A DNA stretch of 41,933 nucleotides, from NCBI GenBank assembly GCA_016293065.1, contig JAEDEY010000007.1, positions 1 through 41,933 on the forward strand, given 5' to 3'. Made by a program: the position numbers and the translations under genes. Source of the stretch: Bacteroidales bacterium (GTDB lineage: Bacteria > Bacteroidota > Bacteroidia > Bacteroidales > UBA3663). Within the stretch, counting starts at the first letter, position 1, and each line of letters opens with the position of its first letter. This document shows, piece by piece, positions 16,705 to 24,458 of the stretch. The notes under the pieces are model-generated. The model was not told where the DNA came from. It made no database searches and saw only the letters and a program-made list of their open reading frames with translations.

Positions 16705-19077
16705 ATGAAAAAGTCAATCATCCTCAGTCTTGTGTTCATGCTCGTTGCATGTTTCAGTTCGTTGGCAGCTATCAAGGTCAACGGCATAGTTGTCGATTCT
16801 CTCTCTCTCGAACCAGAGCCAATGGTCACCATCCGCATTATGAAGCAGGGCAATGAAACGCCTGTTGCCTTGGGAACGACCGACGACAATGGCGTGTTCT
16901 CGATCGAGCTGAAAGACAAAGGACAGTTCACATTGATGATCACAGCCATCGGTCGCAACACCCTCACACGTGACTTCACTGTCACTTCGACCAAGAGCGA
17001 CATCAACCTCGGCACACTGAAGCTTGCCGAATCGGCAGAGGCTCTCGAAGATGTAGTGATTGCAGTGCAGCGCCCTATTGTCAAGATGGAGGGCGACAAG
17101 ATTGCCTATAGCGTGAAAGACGATCCCGACTCAAAGACCAACACAGTGCTCGAGATGCTCCGCAAGGTGCCAATGGTGACAGTCGATGGCGAAGACAACA
17201 TCCAGGTCAATGGCAGCAGCAGCTTCCAGATATATATGAACGGCAAGCCAAGCGCAATGCTCAGCGGCAATCCAAAGGAGACTCTGAAGGCAATACCTGC
17301 CTCTATAGTCAAGAACATCGAGGTACTCACCAATCCAGGCGCAAAGTATGATGCCGAAGGAGTGGGTGGCATTCTCAACATCATCACCGACCAGCAGGAA
17401 GGTATGACTGGCTATACGGGCAGTGTCTCGGCTCAGTTTGGCAACCGCATGAATGGCGGTGATGCTTATGTCATGGTTCAGAAGGACAAGCTCACTCTCT
17501 CGGCCAACGTGCATGAGGGTTACATGAAGACTCCAAAGGTGGAAGCAACAATGTCGCGCGACCAGCTTGACAACAACCAGCATATCGACAATGAGATCAC
17601 TCTTACAGGCGGTTCCAACACCCTCTTCTCGACCGTCGATGCTACATACGCCTTTGACGACAAGAACACAATGTCGGCAACGGTCAATGTGATGGATATT
17701 CGCTCAAAGAACGACATGGACTTCACCACCGACATTACCTTGGGTGGCAAGCCTCTGACAAGCTACTCGCAGGTCAACAACAACAAGACCACGATGACTT
17801 CGGTCAATGCAAGTGTCGATTATTCTCATATCTTTGGCGATAACCCACAACATAACATCACTATGGCTTATCGCGTGAGCACCCAGCCTCGCACCAACGA
17901 CTCGAAGACCGAATACAGCATTGACGGAATGCCCGATTACAACCAGACCGACAAGAACAATATGCTCGAGAATACGGTTCAGCTCGACTATGCCAAGCCT
18001 ATCGATGAGCACAACACCATCGAATTGGGTGGCAAGTATGTCTGGCGCAACAGCACAAGCCGTTCGGACCTGCTCGACTATGAGCACAAGAGCAGCATCG
18101 GAGCTCTCTATGGCGTCTATGGCTTCAGCTACGACAAATACTCGGTCAAGGGAGGTATCCGCTATGAGCACACTTCGCTCGACGTGGCATACAAGAAAGG
18201 CAATGGCGATGACTTCAGTCTCGACTACGACAACTTCGTGCCAAACCTGACCCTATCCTACTCGCCTACTCCAACCCAGAACGTCAGCCTCGGCTACAAT
18301 ATGCGCATCAGTCGCCCTGGCATCTCGGTGCTCAACCCTTACCGCAACACCCAGGATATCAACAATGTGAGCTATGGTAATCCTGAACTCGAGATCGAGA
18401 AGGTCAACAACGTGCAGGCAACCTACAACTATTATTCGCTCAAGCTGATGCTCAACGCCACATTGCGCTACTCTTATCAAGACAACGGCATCGAGCAGTA
18501 TTCATACTACGAGGACAACGTGCTCTATTCGACCTACGACAATATCGGCCGTCGCCAGAACACCTCGCTCAGCCTGTTTGCTTCGTGGGCAGTCACTCCA
18601 AAGACACGACTTACCTTCAACAGCACCACCTCATATGTCGATCTGTCGGCAGGAGCCTTGGGCTACAAGAACAGCGGCTGGCAAGAGACCTTCATGATTA
18701 ACCTTCAGCAGAACCTGCCTTGGGATCTGAAGCTCAGCGCGATGTGTATGGGCAATACGCCTTCTGCCACTCTCCAGGGCGAGACCTCGGGCATCAACAT
18801 GCACATGCTCGGTCTGACCAAGACTTGCCTCAACGACCGCCTGACATTCAGTGTCAACACCATCAACATTTTCAATTCTGAGATGAAGATGGACACTACG
18901 ACCGAAGGAAAAGACTTCGTGTCGAAGAACTCTAATTCGGTGAAGATGGCATCGGTGATCGGTTCGGTCACTTACCGCTTCGGTGACCTGAAGATGAAGA
19001 AGCAGGAGCGTTCAGAGCTCGACTCTGACCTCATCGAAGCAACCGACTCCAACGACTTCAGCAAGGTTTTCAATTGA
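16705..19077 (+). CDS. Outer-membrane beta-barrel family protein (TonB-receptor-like)
   Basis: A 790-residue outer-membrane protein. The signal peptide ends near LAA (about residue 22). A carboxypeptidase-regulatory-like beta-sandwich follows (about 23-110), then a plug-like domain (VLEMLRKVPMVTVDGEDNIQ, about 130-230, with GVGGILNIIT) and a C-terminal barrel of the OMP_b-brl_3 type running to the end. It is shorter than SusC and lacks the SusC signature, so it is not the transporter of a glycan locus. Its role may be transport of a small ligand or peptide, or envelope sensing. It has its own upstream region, with a terminator before it and a repeat array at 16522-16585, and is followed by a terminator and a kinase-regulator pair. 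Barrel genes of this class beside LytS/LytTR pairs recur in Bacteroidota. Confidence 0.85.
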   Translation: MKKSIILSLVFMLVACFSSLAAIKVNGIVVDSLSLEPEPMVTIRIMKQGNETPVALGTTDDNGVFSIELKDKGQFTLMITAIGRNTLTRDFTVTSTKSDINLGTLKLAESAEALEDVVIAVQRPIVKMEGDKIAYSVKDDPDSKTNTVLEMLRKVPMVTVDGEDNIQVNGSSSFQIYMNGKPSAMLSGNPKETLKAIPASIVKNIEVLTNPGAKYDAEGVGGILNIITDQQEGMTGYTGSVSAQFGNRMNGGDAYVMVQKDKLTLSANVHEGYMKTPKVEATMSRDQLDNNQHIDNEITLTGGSNTLFSTVDATYAFDDKNTMSATVNVMDIRSKNDMDFTTDITLGGKPLTSYSQVNNNKTTMTSVNASVDYSHIFGDNPQHNITMAYRVSTQPRTNDSKTEYSIDGMPDYNQTDKNNMLENTVQLDYAKPIDEHNTIELGGKYVWRNSTSRSDLLDYEHKSSIGALYGVYGFSYDKYSVKGGIRYEHTSLDVAYKKGNGDDFSLDYDNFVPNLTLSYSPTPTQNVSLGYNMRISRPGISVLNPYRNTQDINNVSYGNPELEIEKVNNVQATYNYYSLKLMLNATLRYSYQDNGIEQYSYYEDNVLYSTYDNIGRRQNTSLSLFASWAVTPKTRLTFNSTTSYVDLSAGALGYKNSGWQETFMINLQQNLPWDLKLSAMCMGNTPSATLQGETSGINMHMLGLTKTCLNDRLTFSVNTINIFNSEMKMDTTTEGKDFVSKNSNSVKMASVIGSVTYRFGDLKMKKQERSELDSDLIEATDSNDFSKVFN

Positions 19078-19118
19078 TCATAATGTAACTATTGTTTTGA
19101 ATAAATGTGCAAATTCTG

Positions 19119-19157
19119 GCCTTGCTTGGATGTGACATCCGAGCAAGGGCATTTTTT
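19119..19157 (+). terminator. Rho-independent terminator after the barrel gene
   Basis: CCTTGCT-t-GGAT (19120-19131) pairs with ATCC-g-AGCAAGG (19137-19148) around a 5-nt loop, followed by a T run at 19152-19157. It separates the barrel gene from the kinase operon. Confidence 0.82.
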
Positions 19158-19191
19158 GACAGTAAATTATGGCTATTTGACAAATTATTCA

Positions 19192-19199
19192 TACATTTG
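19192..19199 (+). promoter_or_regulatory. Candidate -7 element for the LytS/LytTR operon
   Basis: TACATTTG matches TAnnTTTG exactly. No TTTG lies 19-21 bp upstream; instead TTTGACA repeats start at 19155 and 19176, 21 bp apart. Transcription would start near 19205, which makes the GTG at 19211 nearly leaderless and favours the ATG at 19256 as the translation start. Confidence 0.5.
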
Positions 19200-19255
19200 C
19201 ACAAACTTATGTGAATAGACAAGATGGTTTCTTACAACTCAAATATCATGATTAT

Positions 19256-20302
19256 ATGAAAATCGCAGACCGACAGGATATAATGACCTTTCTGATACAT
19301 CTCTTGGTGTGGATTCCGATGATGGTGGTTCCGGCTGTCATCAGCTATTTCATCGTGCCCACCACAGGCATGGCTTCCTTGCTTCTCAGCCGTGCGCTGG
19401 TCATGCTTGGCCCGATGTTTGTCATCTACATGATCACCTACTATCTGAATGTCCCATATCTGCTGTTCAAGGGCAAAAAGCTGTGGTTTGCCATTGCTTC
19501 GGTCGCGCTGATAGTTGGTGTAAATATCCATCTGTTTTTTGCCGATATGTCCACTATGCCATCGATAGTGCAGATGGGGTTCTATGCATGGCTTGCCACA
19601 TCCATCTCGACCAATATCCTTGTCATACTTGCTGCTATCGGCATAAGGAGCTTCGTGCGTTCCCACAAGAAACAGATTGAGCTGCAGGAGAAGCTGCGCA
19701 AGACTGCCGAGGCGGAGCTTGTGTGGCTCAAGAACCAGCTCAACCCGCATTTCCTCTTCAATTCGCTCAACAACATCTCTTCGCTCACCCAGATCGACCC
19801 CGATCAGGCACAGGATGCCATCGGACAGCTCTCCGACCTGCTGCGCTATGCCCTCTACGAGAGCAACAAGCCAGAGGTGCCACTGTCGGGCGAAGTGGAG
19901 TTTATGCGCAACTATATCTCGCTGATGCGCTTGCGCTGCTCCAGCACCACGAAGGTCGAGGAAGACTTCCGCATCGCTCACAACTCACATCAGATAGTGC
20001 CGTTGCTCTTTGTCTCGTTCATCGAGAATGCCTTTAAGCATGGCACGAGCAACAATCAGACGTCTCACATCAGCATCTCTCTCCGCGAAGAGCCAGACAG
20101 AGTGGTGTTCGATTGCCGCAACACCAACTTGCCGAAAGACGCTCACAACCACAGCGGATCGGGCATCGGACTCGAAAACACCCGCCGCAGACTTGAACTC
20201 TCCTACCCCAATCGCTATGAATGGAAACAGGACGTAGTCGATGGCGAGTTCCGCATCAGCATTGCTATTCGATTTGACGGCGGAACCGTCAAAAACAGTT
20301 GA
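19256..20302 (+). CDS. LytS/YehU-type membrane sensor histidine kinase
   Basis: A membrane kinase that phosphorylates the LytTR regulator encoded just downstream. From the ATG at 19256 it has 348 residues; an in-frame GTG at 19211 would add 15. Four predicted membrane helices fill the first third (for example LIHLLVWIPMMVVPAVISYF and IVQMGFYAWLATSISTNILV). A short helical linker (HKKQIELQEKLRKTAEAELV) leads to the His_kinase motif LNPHFLFNSLNNISSL, with the phosphoacceptor at about H165. The ATP-binding domain shows ENAFKHG (N box) and SGSGIGLENTRRRL (G box). There is no large periplasmic sensor, so it probably senses in or near the membrane, perhaps through the barrel protein encoded upstream. 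The regulator starts 35 bp after its stop. Confidence 0.92.
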   Translation: MKIADRQDIMTFLIHLLVWIPMMVVPAVISYFIVPTTGMASLLLSRALVMLGPMFVIYMITYYLNVPYLLFKGKKLWFAIASVALIVGVNIHLFFADMSTMPSIVQMGFYAWLATSISTNILVILAAIGIRSFVRSHKKQIELQEKLRKTAEAELVWLKNQLNPHFLFNSLNNISSLTQIDPDQAQDAIGQLSDLLRYALYESNKPEVPLSGEVEFMRNYISLMRLRCSSTTKVEEDFRIAHNSHQIVPLLFVSFIENAFKHGTSNNQTSHISISLREEPDRVVFDCRNTNLPKDAHNHSGSGIGLENTRRRLELSYPNRYEWKQDVVDGEFRISIAIRFDGGTVKNS

Positions 20303-20337
20303 TTATTTTATTCCATAATAATTTTTCCTATACCACC

Positions 20338-21072
20338 ATGACCTGCATCATAGTTGACGACGAGCCTCTAGCAGTCAAGCTTCTCGAATCGTTTGTTGCC
20401 CGCACCCCCGACCTCGAACTCAAAGCATCGTTTACCGATAGCATCGAGGCACTCACCGCGTTGCAGAAAGAGCCTGTCGATGTGCTGTTGCTCGACATCC
20501 AGATGCCCGACCTTGACGGTATGGAGCTGGCTCAGTCGATCGACAATCTGCGCACCCGTGTCATCTTCACCACGGCATTCAAAGACTATGCCTTCGACAG
20601 CTATGAGGTCAACGCCCTGGATTTCCTGCTCAAGCCTATCCGCTATGCCAAGTTCCAGTCGGCAATAGAGAAGGCTCGCCAGTATTTCGCCATGAAGTCG
20701 GCAGCTGAAACTGTGTTATCGGCAGAAGAACCCGAGAAAGCAGACCCTTCGACCTTCTTCCTGCGTGTCGATGGCGAGCTGCATCAGGTGCCTGTTTCGC
20801 GCATCCTGTATGTCGAGGCAATGAAAGACTATCTGAAATTCTATATTCAGGGAGAGCGTTCTCCTCTGGTGACTCACATGACGATGCAGAACGCCGAGAA
20901 GCTCCTCCCTGCATCAGGATTCATGCGCATCAACCGTTCGTTCATCATCTCTCTTGGCAATATCCGTTCGGTCGATCGCAACGACTGCGTCTATATAGGC
21001 GACCAGATCATCCGTGTCACCGAAGCCTATCGCGATGCGTTCAAGAAGTATCTCGAACGCCATCTTCGATGA
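20338..21072 (+). CDS. LytTR family DNA-binding response regulator
   Basis: A two-domain response regulator of 244 residues. The receiver begins MTCIIVDDEPLAVKLLESF, with phosphoacceptor D53 in LLLDIQMPDLDG and the conserved lysine in LDFLLKPI. The C-terminal LytTR domain spans about 140-244 (LYVEAMKDYLKFYI, FMRINRSFIISLGNI, VYIGDQIIRVTEAYRDAF). LytTR domains bind paired 9-bp direct repeats about one half to two helical turns apart. I chose the ATG at 20338 because it begins exactly at the receiver; a TTG at 20299 would overlap the kinase end and add a non-conserved leader. It is paired with the kinase and may control the barrel gene through the repeats at 16522-16585. It converges with the M14 gene, the stops being 12 bp apart. 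Confidence 0.93.
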   Translation: MTCIIVDDEPLAVKLLESFVARTPDLELKASFTDSIEALTALQKEPVDVLLLDIQMPDLDGMELAQSIDNLRTRVIFTTAFKDYAFDSYEVNALDFLLKPIRYAKFQSAIEKARQYFAMKSAAETVLSAEEPEKADPSTFFLRVDGELHQVPVSRILYVEAMKDYLKFYIQGERSPLVTHMTMQNAEKLLPASGFMRINRSFIISLGNIRSVDRNDCVYIGDQIIRVTEAYRDAFKKYLERHLR

Positions 21073-21084
21073 TCCCCAACGCTA

Positions 21085-22032
21085 TCATTCGATGATTCTG
21101 AACAAAAGCGTGTTCTGATATGCTATCGACCTGTTGCGAGCGAAAAACACTGTGCCATCGACAGGTGCTTCGATAGCACATATCTCGCGTCCCTCGTAGG
21201 GATGGTAGATATGGGCGAGCGTATCTCCCCGTTTGATTTGCTGTCCTGGCACACACGACACCAGCAGCAATCCTGCATGTGGCGCTTTTATGCTGGTCAT
21301 GTTCGATTGGTCGATGACCATGCACTCCTCCGTGTCGGGTTCGTCGTGCATGACACGGTGAGTCAGATGTGTGGTCGTCATTTGTTTTCGCCACATGAAG
21401 CGGCAGATGGCATCGATGCTTTTGCCCGCCATCGTATAGTCAATCACATCGGTCGTACCGGCATATAGTGAGAATGCCTGTGTCTCCCATATCTGCCAGT
21501 TATAGTTGAGCAACACGGTGTCGAATGGCTTTGGGTCGCTCACTTCTACATACGGCAGTCCGAACAACCGGGCGTCGTCGATATCCTCAAATCCAGTCCT
21601 GATCAGGCGTATGTGTGGCAGGAAATTGCCTGGCAGGTAATACGAAGCCAGCTGCACACCATATAGGAAGTCTTTGACATATTCAAACACGCCAGCGGCT
21701 ATTCGCTGAGTGGTCTCTCCTTGGTCGTAGCCGGGGAACATACGGTTGATATCGGTATTGTCGAGAGCCCAGAAACGCTTCTCGACATTGATGCTCGAAG
21801 GGTTGACGCATGGGATAACGCTGATGCTCACACCGCTTGCAATCAGATTCTGTTCTTCTGCCTCCTTGAGCATTGCCACCAGTCGGCTTGCCACATATTG
21901 CTGCTGCATCTCATCGCCTCGCATACTGCCCACGATGCAGAAGGTCTTGGCTCCCGAACCAAAGGAATATGCCTTGATGCGGAAATTGTCGCGATAGGGC
22001 GACGGCATATTGAAGATTGTCTGTACTTTCAT
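21085..22032 (-). CDS. M14/aspartoacylase-like protein, probably catalytically inactive
   Basis: A 315-residue protein of the succinylglutamate desuccinylase/aspartoacylase branch of the M14 zinc peptidase fold. The fold is supported by IVGSMRGDEM, SVIPCVNPSSINV and DNTDINRMFPGY, all aligned with the neighbouring paralogue, and by a C-terminal beta domain (PVDGTVFFARNRSIAYQNT). The usual zinc and catalytic residues are missing. The first zinc His of G-T-H-G-D-E is replaced (GSMRGDE, R38), the second His region reads YGVQLASYYLPGN instead of DIHASN, and the general-base Glu region EMGVGG is replaced by YAGTTDV. Only the Glu of the HxxE pair remains (E41). It may bind a substrate or regulate its partner. 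It is last in the five-gene cassette, 16 bp after the active paralogue. Confidence 0.82.
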   Translation of the reverse strand: MKVQTIFNMPSPYRDNFRIKAYSFGSGAKTFCIVGSMRGDEMQQQYVASRLVAMLKEAEEQNLIASGVSISVIPCVNPSSINVEKRFWALDNTDINRMFPGYDQGETTQRIAAGVFEYVKDFLYGVQLASYYLPGNFLPHIRLIRTGFEDIDDARLFGLPYVEVSDPKPFDTVLLNYNWQIWETQAFSLYAGTTDVIDYTMAGKSIDAICRFMWRKQMTTTHLTHRVMHDEPDTEECMVIDQSNMTSIKAPHAGLLLVSCVPGQQIKRGDTLAHIYHPYEGREICAIEAPVDGTVFFARNRSIAYQNTLLFRIIE

Positions 22033-22048
22033 TTATGTTACGGAATAA

Positions 22049-22975
22049 TCACATTTTATATATTCTGCCCAAAAGACTTCCCTCATAGACTATCGGATAT
22101 GCACGAATGGTGAAGAGAAGTCCCTCGCAAGGGCTCAGCACCTCACTCAGCACCTTGCCCGTAAGCGGCTCGATGATATGGCCGATGGTTTGCCCAAGCC
22201 TTACCATCATGTCGTTGTGCATCTCGGTGACAAACACGCCGCTGGTCTGTGCATTGATGAAGGCTACGCTGTCGGCTCCTTCACACACTATGCTTTCGCC
22301 TATCTTGTCTGCCGAGGGAGCCACTGCCCATATCCCCATATTATACATAAGGTTCTGTATGCCATCGACAAGGTGTTGGCACATCGAGTGGCTGATTCGT
22401 CCTCCCACGCCCATCTCTGCCACCAGGCAAGGCGTACCTTTCGAATTAAGAGAATGTGCAAGGGTCGATTCGAGCACTGTGGCAGCCTGATGCACCCATA
22501 TAAAGTCGATGCCAGTCATCTTGGCATAAGGGACCAAGACGTTGGCAGTCTGTTCGCTGATGCGCATCTGCGGTATCTCGCGCAGGAAGATGTTCGACGC
22601 ATGGATGTCGATCACCATGTCGGCACCCAAAAGGTCGGTATATATGTCGTTTGCTACTTTTTCGATCATCGACCCCCGGCTGTCGCCCGGGAAGATGCGG
22701 TTCATGTCAAGGTCGAATGCCGGCACGCCACGCTGCATTGTGTCTATGCCCAGAGGGTTGAGAGCCGGGTAGATATCCACCGACCCAGTGAGCAGCGATG
22801 GGTGTTCGTTCACCATCTTGGCAATGAGGAAGCAGACATACTGTCCCTCCAGCTCATCGCCATGCGTACCAGTCACTATGCAGATACGCTTGCCCTTGCC
22901 GTGCGAGAAGTGGTTTTTCACAATGCGAAACTCCTCGTCAACGGGCATCTCAAGCGAAGTTACGTTCTGTATCAT
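22049..22975 (-). CDS. M14/aspartoacylase-like zinc hydrolase
   Basis: A 308-residue hydrolase of the succinylglutamate desuccinylase/aspartoacylase family (zinc amide hydrolases that cleave N-acyl amino acids or small peptides). Zinc ligands are H38 and E41 in GTHGDELEG and H125 in VIDIHASN; E187 in VAEMGVGG is the likely general base. Substrate-binding DMNRIFPGD is intact. I chose the ATG at 22975 because it overlaps the transglutaminase stop in an ATGA at 22972-22975, a sign of translational coupling; a start at 23026 would overlap by 55 nt. It sits between the transglutaminase-like gene and its inactive paralogue. In this cassette it could trim a product built by the ATP-grasp enzyme; that is inference. 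Confidence 0.87.
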   Translation of the reverse strand: MIQNVTSLEMPVDEEFRIVKNHFSHGKGKRICIVTGTHGDELEGQYVCFLIAKMVNEHPSLLTGSVDIYPALNPLGIDTMQRGVPAFDLDMNRIFPGDSRGSMIEKVANDIYTDLLGADMVIDIHASNIFLREIPQMRISEQTANVLVPYAKMTGIDFIWVHQAATVLESTLAHSLNSKGTPCLVAEMGVGGRISHSMCQHLVDGIQNLMYNMGIWAVAPSADKIGESIVCEGADSVAFINAQTSGVFVTEMHNDMMVRLGQTIGHIIEPLTGKVLSEVLSPCEGLLFTIRAYPIVYEGSLLGRIYKM

Positions 22976-23745
22976 AAGTCTATTTTTTTCACAACTGATT
23001 TCACCGAGAACGTCTCGGTCGTCCATTGATAGAATCGGCCACGGTTGAGAGCGCAGTCCGAAACATCGCGTCCATGTGCTAATTTAACATATCCTATTGA
23101 GATAGCCTTGCCGTATGTTGGGTCAAAGGCAGTCCATCGTCCGTCGTCGTAAGCCTCTACCCATGCGTGCGACTCGCCCTCGCCCTCTACCAGTCCTGCC
23201 ACATAACGCGCATGGACGCCTGCTGCCCTGCACAGGGCTATCATCAGATGGGCATAGTCCTGACATACTCCCTTGCGGTTGTCGAAGACCCATTGGGCAG
23301 AGGTCGAGTTGACGGTGACGCATTTCGAGTATTCCACATGTCGGTTCACCCAGTGCATGATCTCTGTCGCTGTCTCTTGTGCCGTCGGACGGATCAGCTC
23401 TCGGGCGGTCTCTCTCATCTCGTCGGTGCATCCTATAAGAGGCGATTGGAAGAGGAAGAGGCTGTTGGGCTGTGGCTCGTGAATCGCATAGTGGTGACAT
23501 TCAATACGGCCCTCGCTGACTATGCGAAACGATGTATGTTCGTCGGCTATGCTGCCATAGTGTATTCTGTTGCCGAAGCCATCGGAAGCCTCTATCAAGG
23601 TACATTCTGGCGAGATAGAATTGCGATGCATCAGCACGTGCTGAAACTCGTTGTCGGCTGGAGTGCATCGCAACTTGAACGCATGATAAGCTATGGGTGG
23701 CGCAAATCGAGACTCCGTTTCTAGCCTATACTCTAACAAGTCCAT
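22972..23745 (-). CDS. Transglutaminase-like cysteine protease domain protein
   Basis: A 257-residue protein with an N-terminal beta domain (Bact_transglu_N-like, about 1-115) and a transglutaminase core. The catalytic triad is C161 in RKGVCQDYAHL, H193 in GESHAWVEAYDDG and D208 in WTAFDPTYG. No signal peptide is visible, so it is probably cytoplasmic. Members of this family usually hydrolyse or transfer peptide or isopeptide bonds and are often encoded with alpha-E and circularly permuted ATP-grasp genes, as here. The start ATG at 23745 overlaps the alpha-E stop by 20 nt, and the stop overlaps the next gene by 4 nt, so the cassette is translationally coupled. Confidence 0.9.
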   Translation of the reverse strand: MDLLEYRLETESRFAPPIAYHAFKLRCTPADNEFQHVLMHRNSISPECTLIEASDGFGNRIHYGSIADEHTSFRIVSEGRIECHHYAIHEPQPNSLFLFQSPLIGCTDEMRETARELIRPTAQETATEIMHWVNRHVEYSKCVTVNSTSAQWVFDNRKGVCQDYAHLMIALCRAAGVHARYVAGLVEGEGESHAWVEAYDDGRWTAFDPTYGKAISIGYVKLAHGRDVSDCALNRGRFYQWTTETFSVKSVVKKIDL

Positions 23746-24433
23746 TCAGTGCCGATATCATCTCGCGTTTATACTTCTTGATGTTCTTGTCGAAAGCCTC
23801 TTCTGTGGCGGTGTACATCTCGAAACGACCCGTTTGCACCCTGTCGAACATCTCAGGCTCGATCGTCATCAGAGCCTTGAGCCGTCCCCATGTCTCGTCG
23901 ATGCGATGGTGCTTGTATTCGAAACGAATGTTCATATCCAGATGCTCCACCAGTCGGCCTGTCTCAAGGATGGTATATGCATTGCCCGATACCCTCTCGC
24001 GCACGCTGCCCCAGAATGCCAGTAGCCAGTCGGTGATAGGCTGCAGCTCGGTGATGTTCATCTCCTTCACTTCGGCTTTTCTGCGCAAGAAGTCGCGGCA
24101 CATGTCGATATACGACATCGACTCAGAGTAGATATACGATCGCAGCACGATGGCATTGTCCATCATTCGTTCGATGATGTTGTGCAGCGATGTCACTGTA
24201 TTGGCATCATATATCTGATCCATCATCTGATACGACGTGTCCATGTTGCCGTTCGACAGATAGACTCCCATCTTGTCCAGGAAGTCGCTGTAAGGGCTTA
24301 CCCCCACGGGCACATCCATTATTTCGTCATACGCCTTGCGCATGAGGTGCATCATCTGATAGCCTCGTTCGGCATATCTGCCCAGCCAGAACAGCTGGTT
24401 GGCGGTGGTTGCGCTTATGATCTTTTTTTCCAT
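23726..24433 (-). CDS. Alpha-E domain-containing protein
   Basis: An all-helical protein of 235 residues of the alpha-E family, found with circularly permuted ATP-grasp and transglutaminase genes. The N-terminus MEKKIISATTANQLFWLGRY is the usual opening (the family pattern is near LSRxAANLYWLGRY), followed by the AERGYQMMHLMRKAYDE helix. The rest is long amphipathic helices without recognisable catalytic residues. I chose the ATG at 24433 because it begins at this motif and lies 25 bp after the ATP-grasp stop; a GTG at 24466 would overlap that gene and add a lysine-rich leader. The stop overlaps the transglutaminase start by 20 nt. Its molecular role is unknown; it may be a scaffold or a substrate carrier for the ATP-grasp enzyme. 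Confidence 0.88.
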   Translation of the reverse strand: MEKKIISATTANQLFWLGRYAERGYQMMHLMRKAYDEIMDVPVGVSPYSDFLDKMGVYLSNGNMDTSYQMMDQIYDANTVTSLHNIIERMMDNAIVLRSYIYSESMSYIDMCRDFLRRKAEVKEMNITELQPITDWLLAFWGSVRERVSGNAYTILETGRLVEHLDMNIRFEYKHHRIDETWGRLKALMTIEPEMFDRVQTGRFEMYTATEEAFDKNIKKYKREMISALNGLVRV

Positions 24434-24458
24434 ATCACGTTTTCCTTTCTTTTTTTCG

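Noticed and set aside
22178..23029. 283-codon plus-strand frame opposite the M14 hydrolase
   Set aside because: The minus-strand gene has intact zinc ligands and coupled overlaps; the plus-strand frame lacks any family signal.
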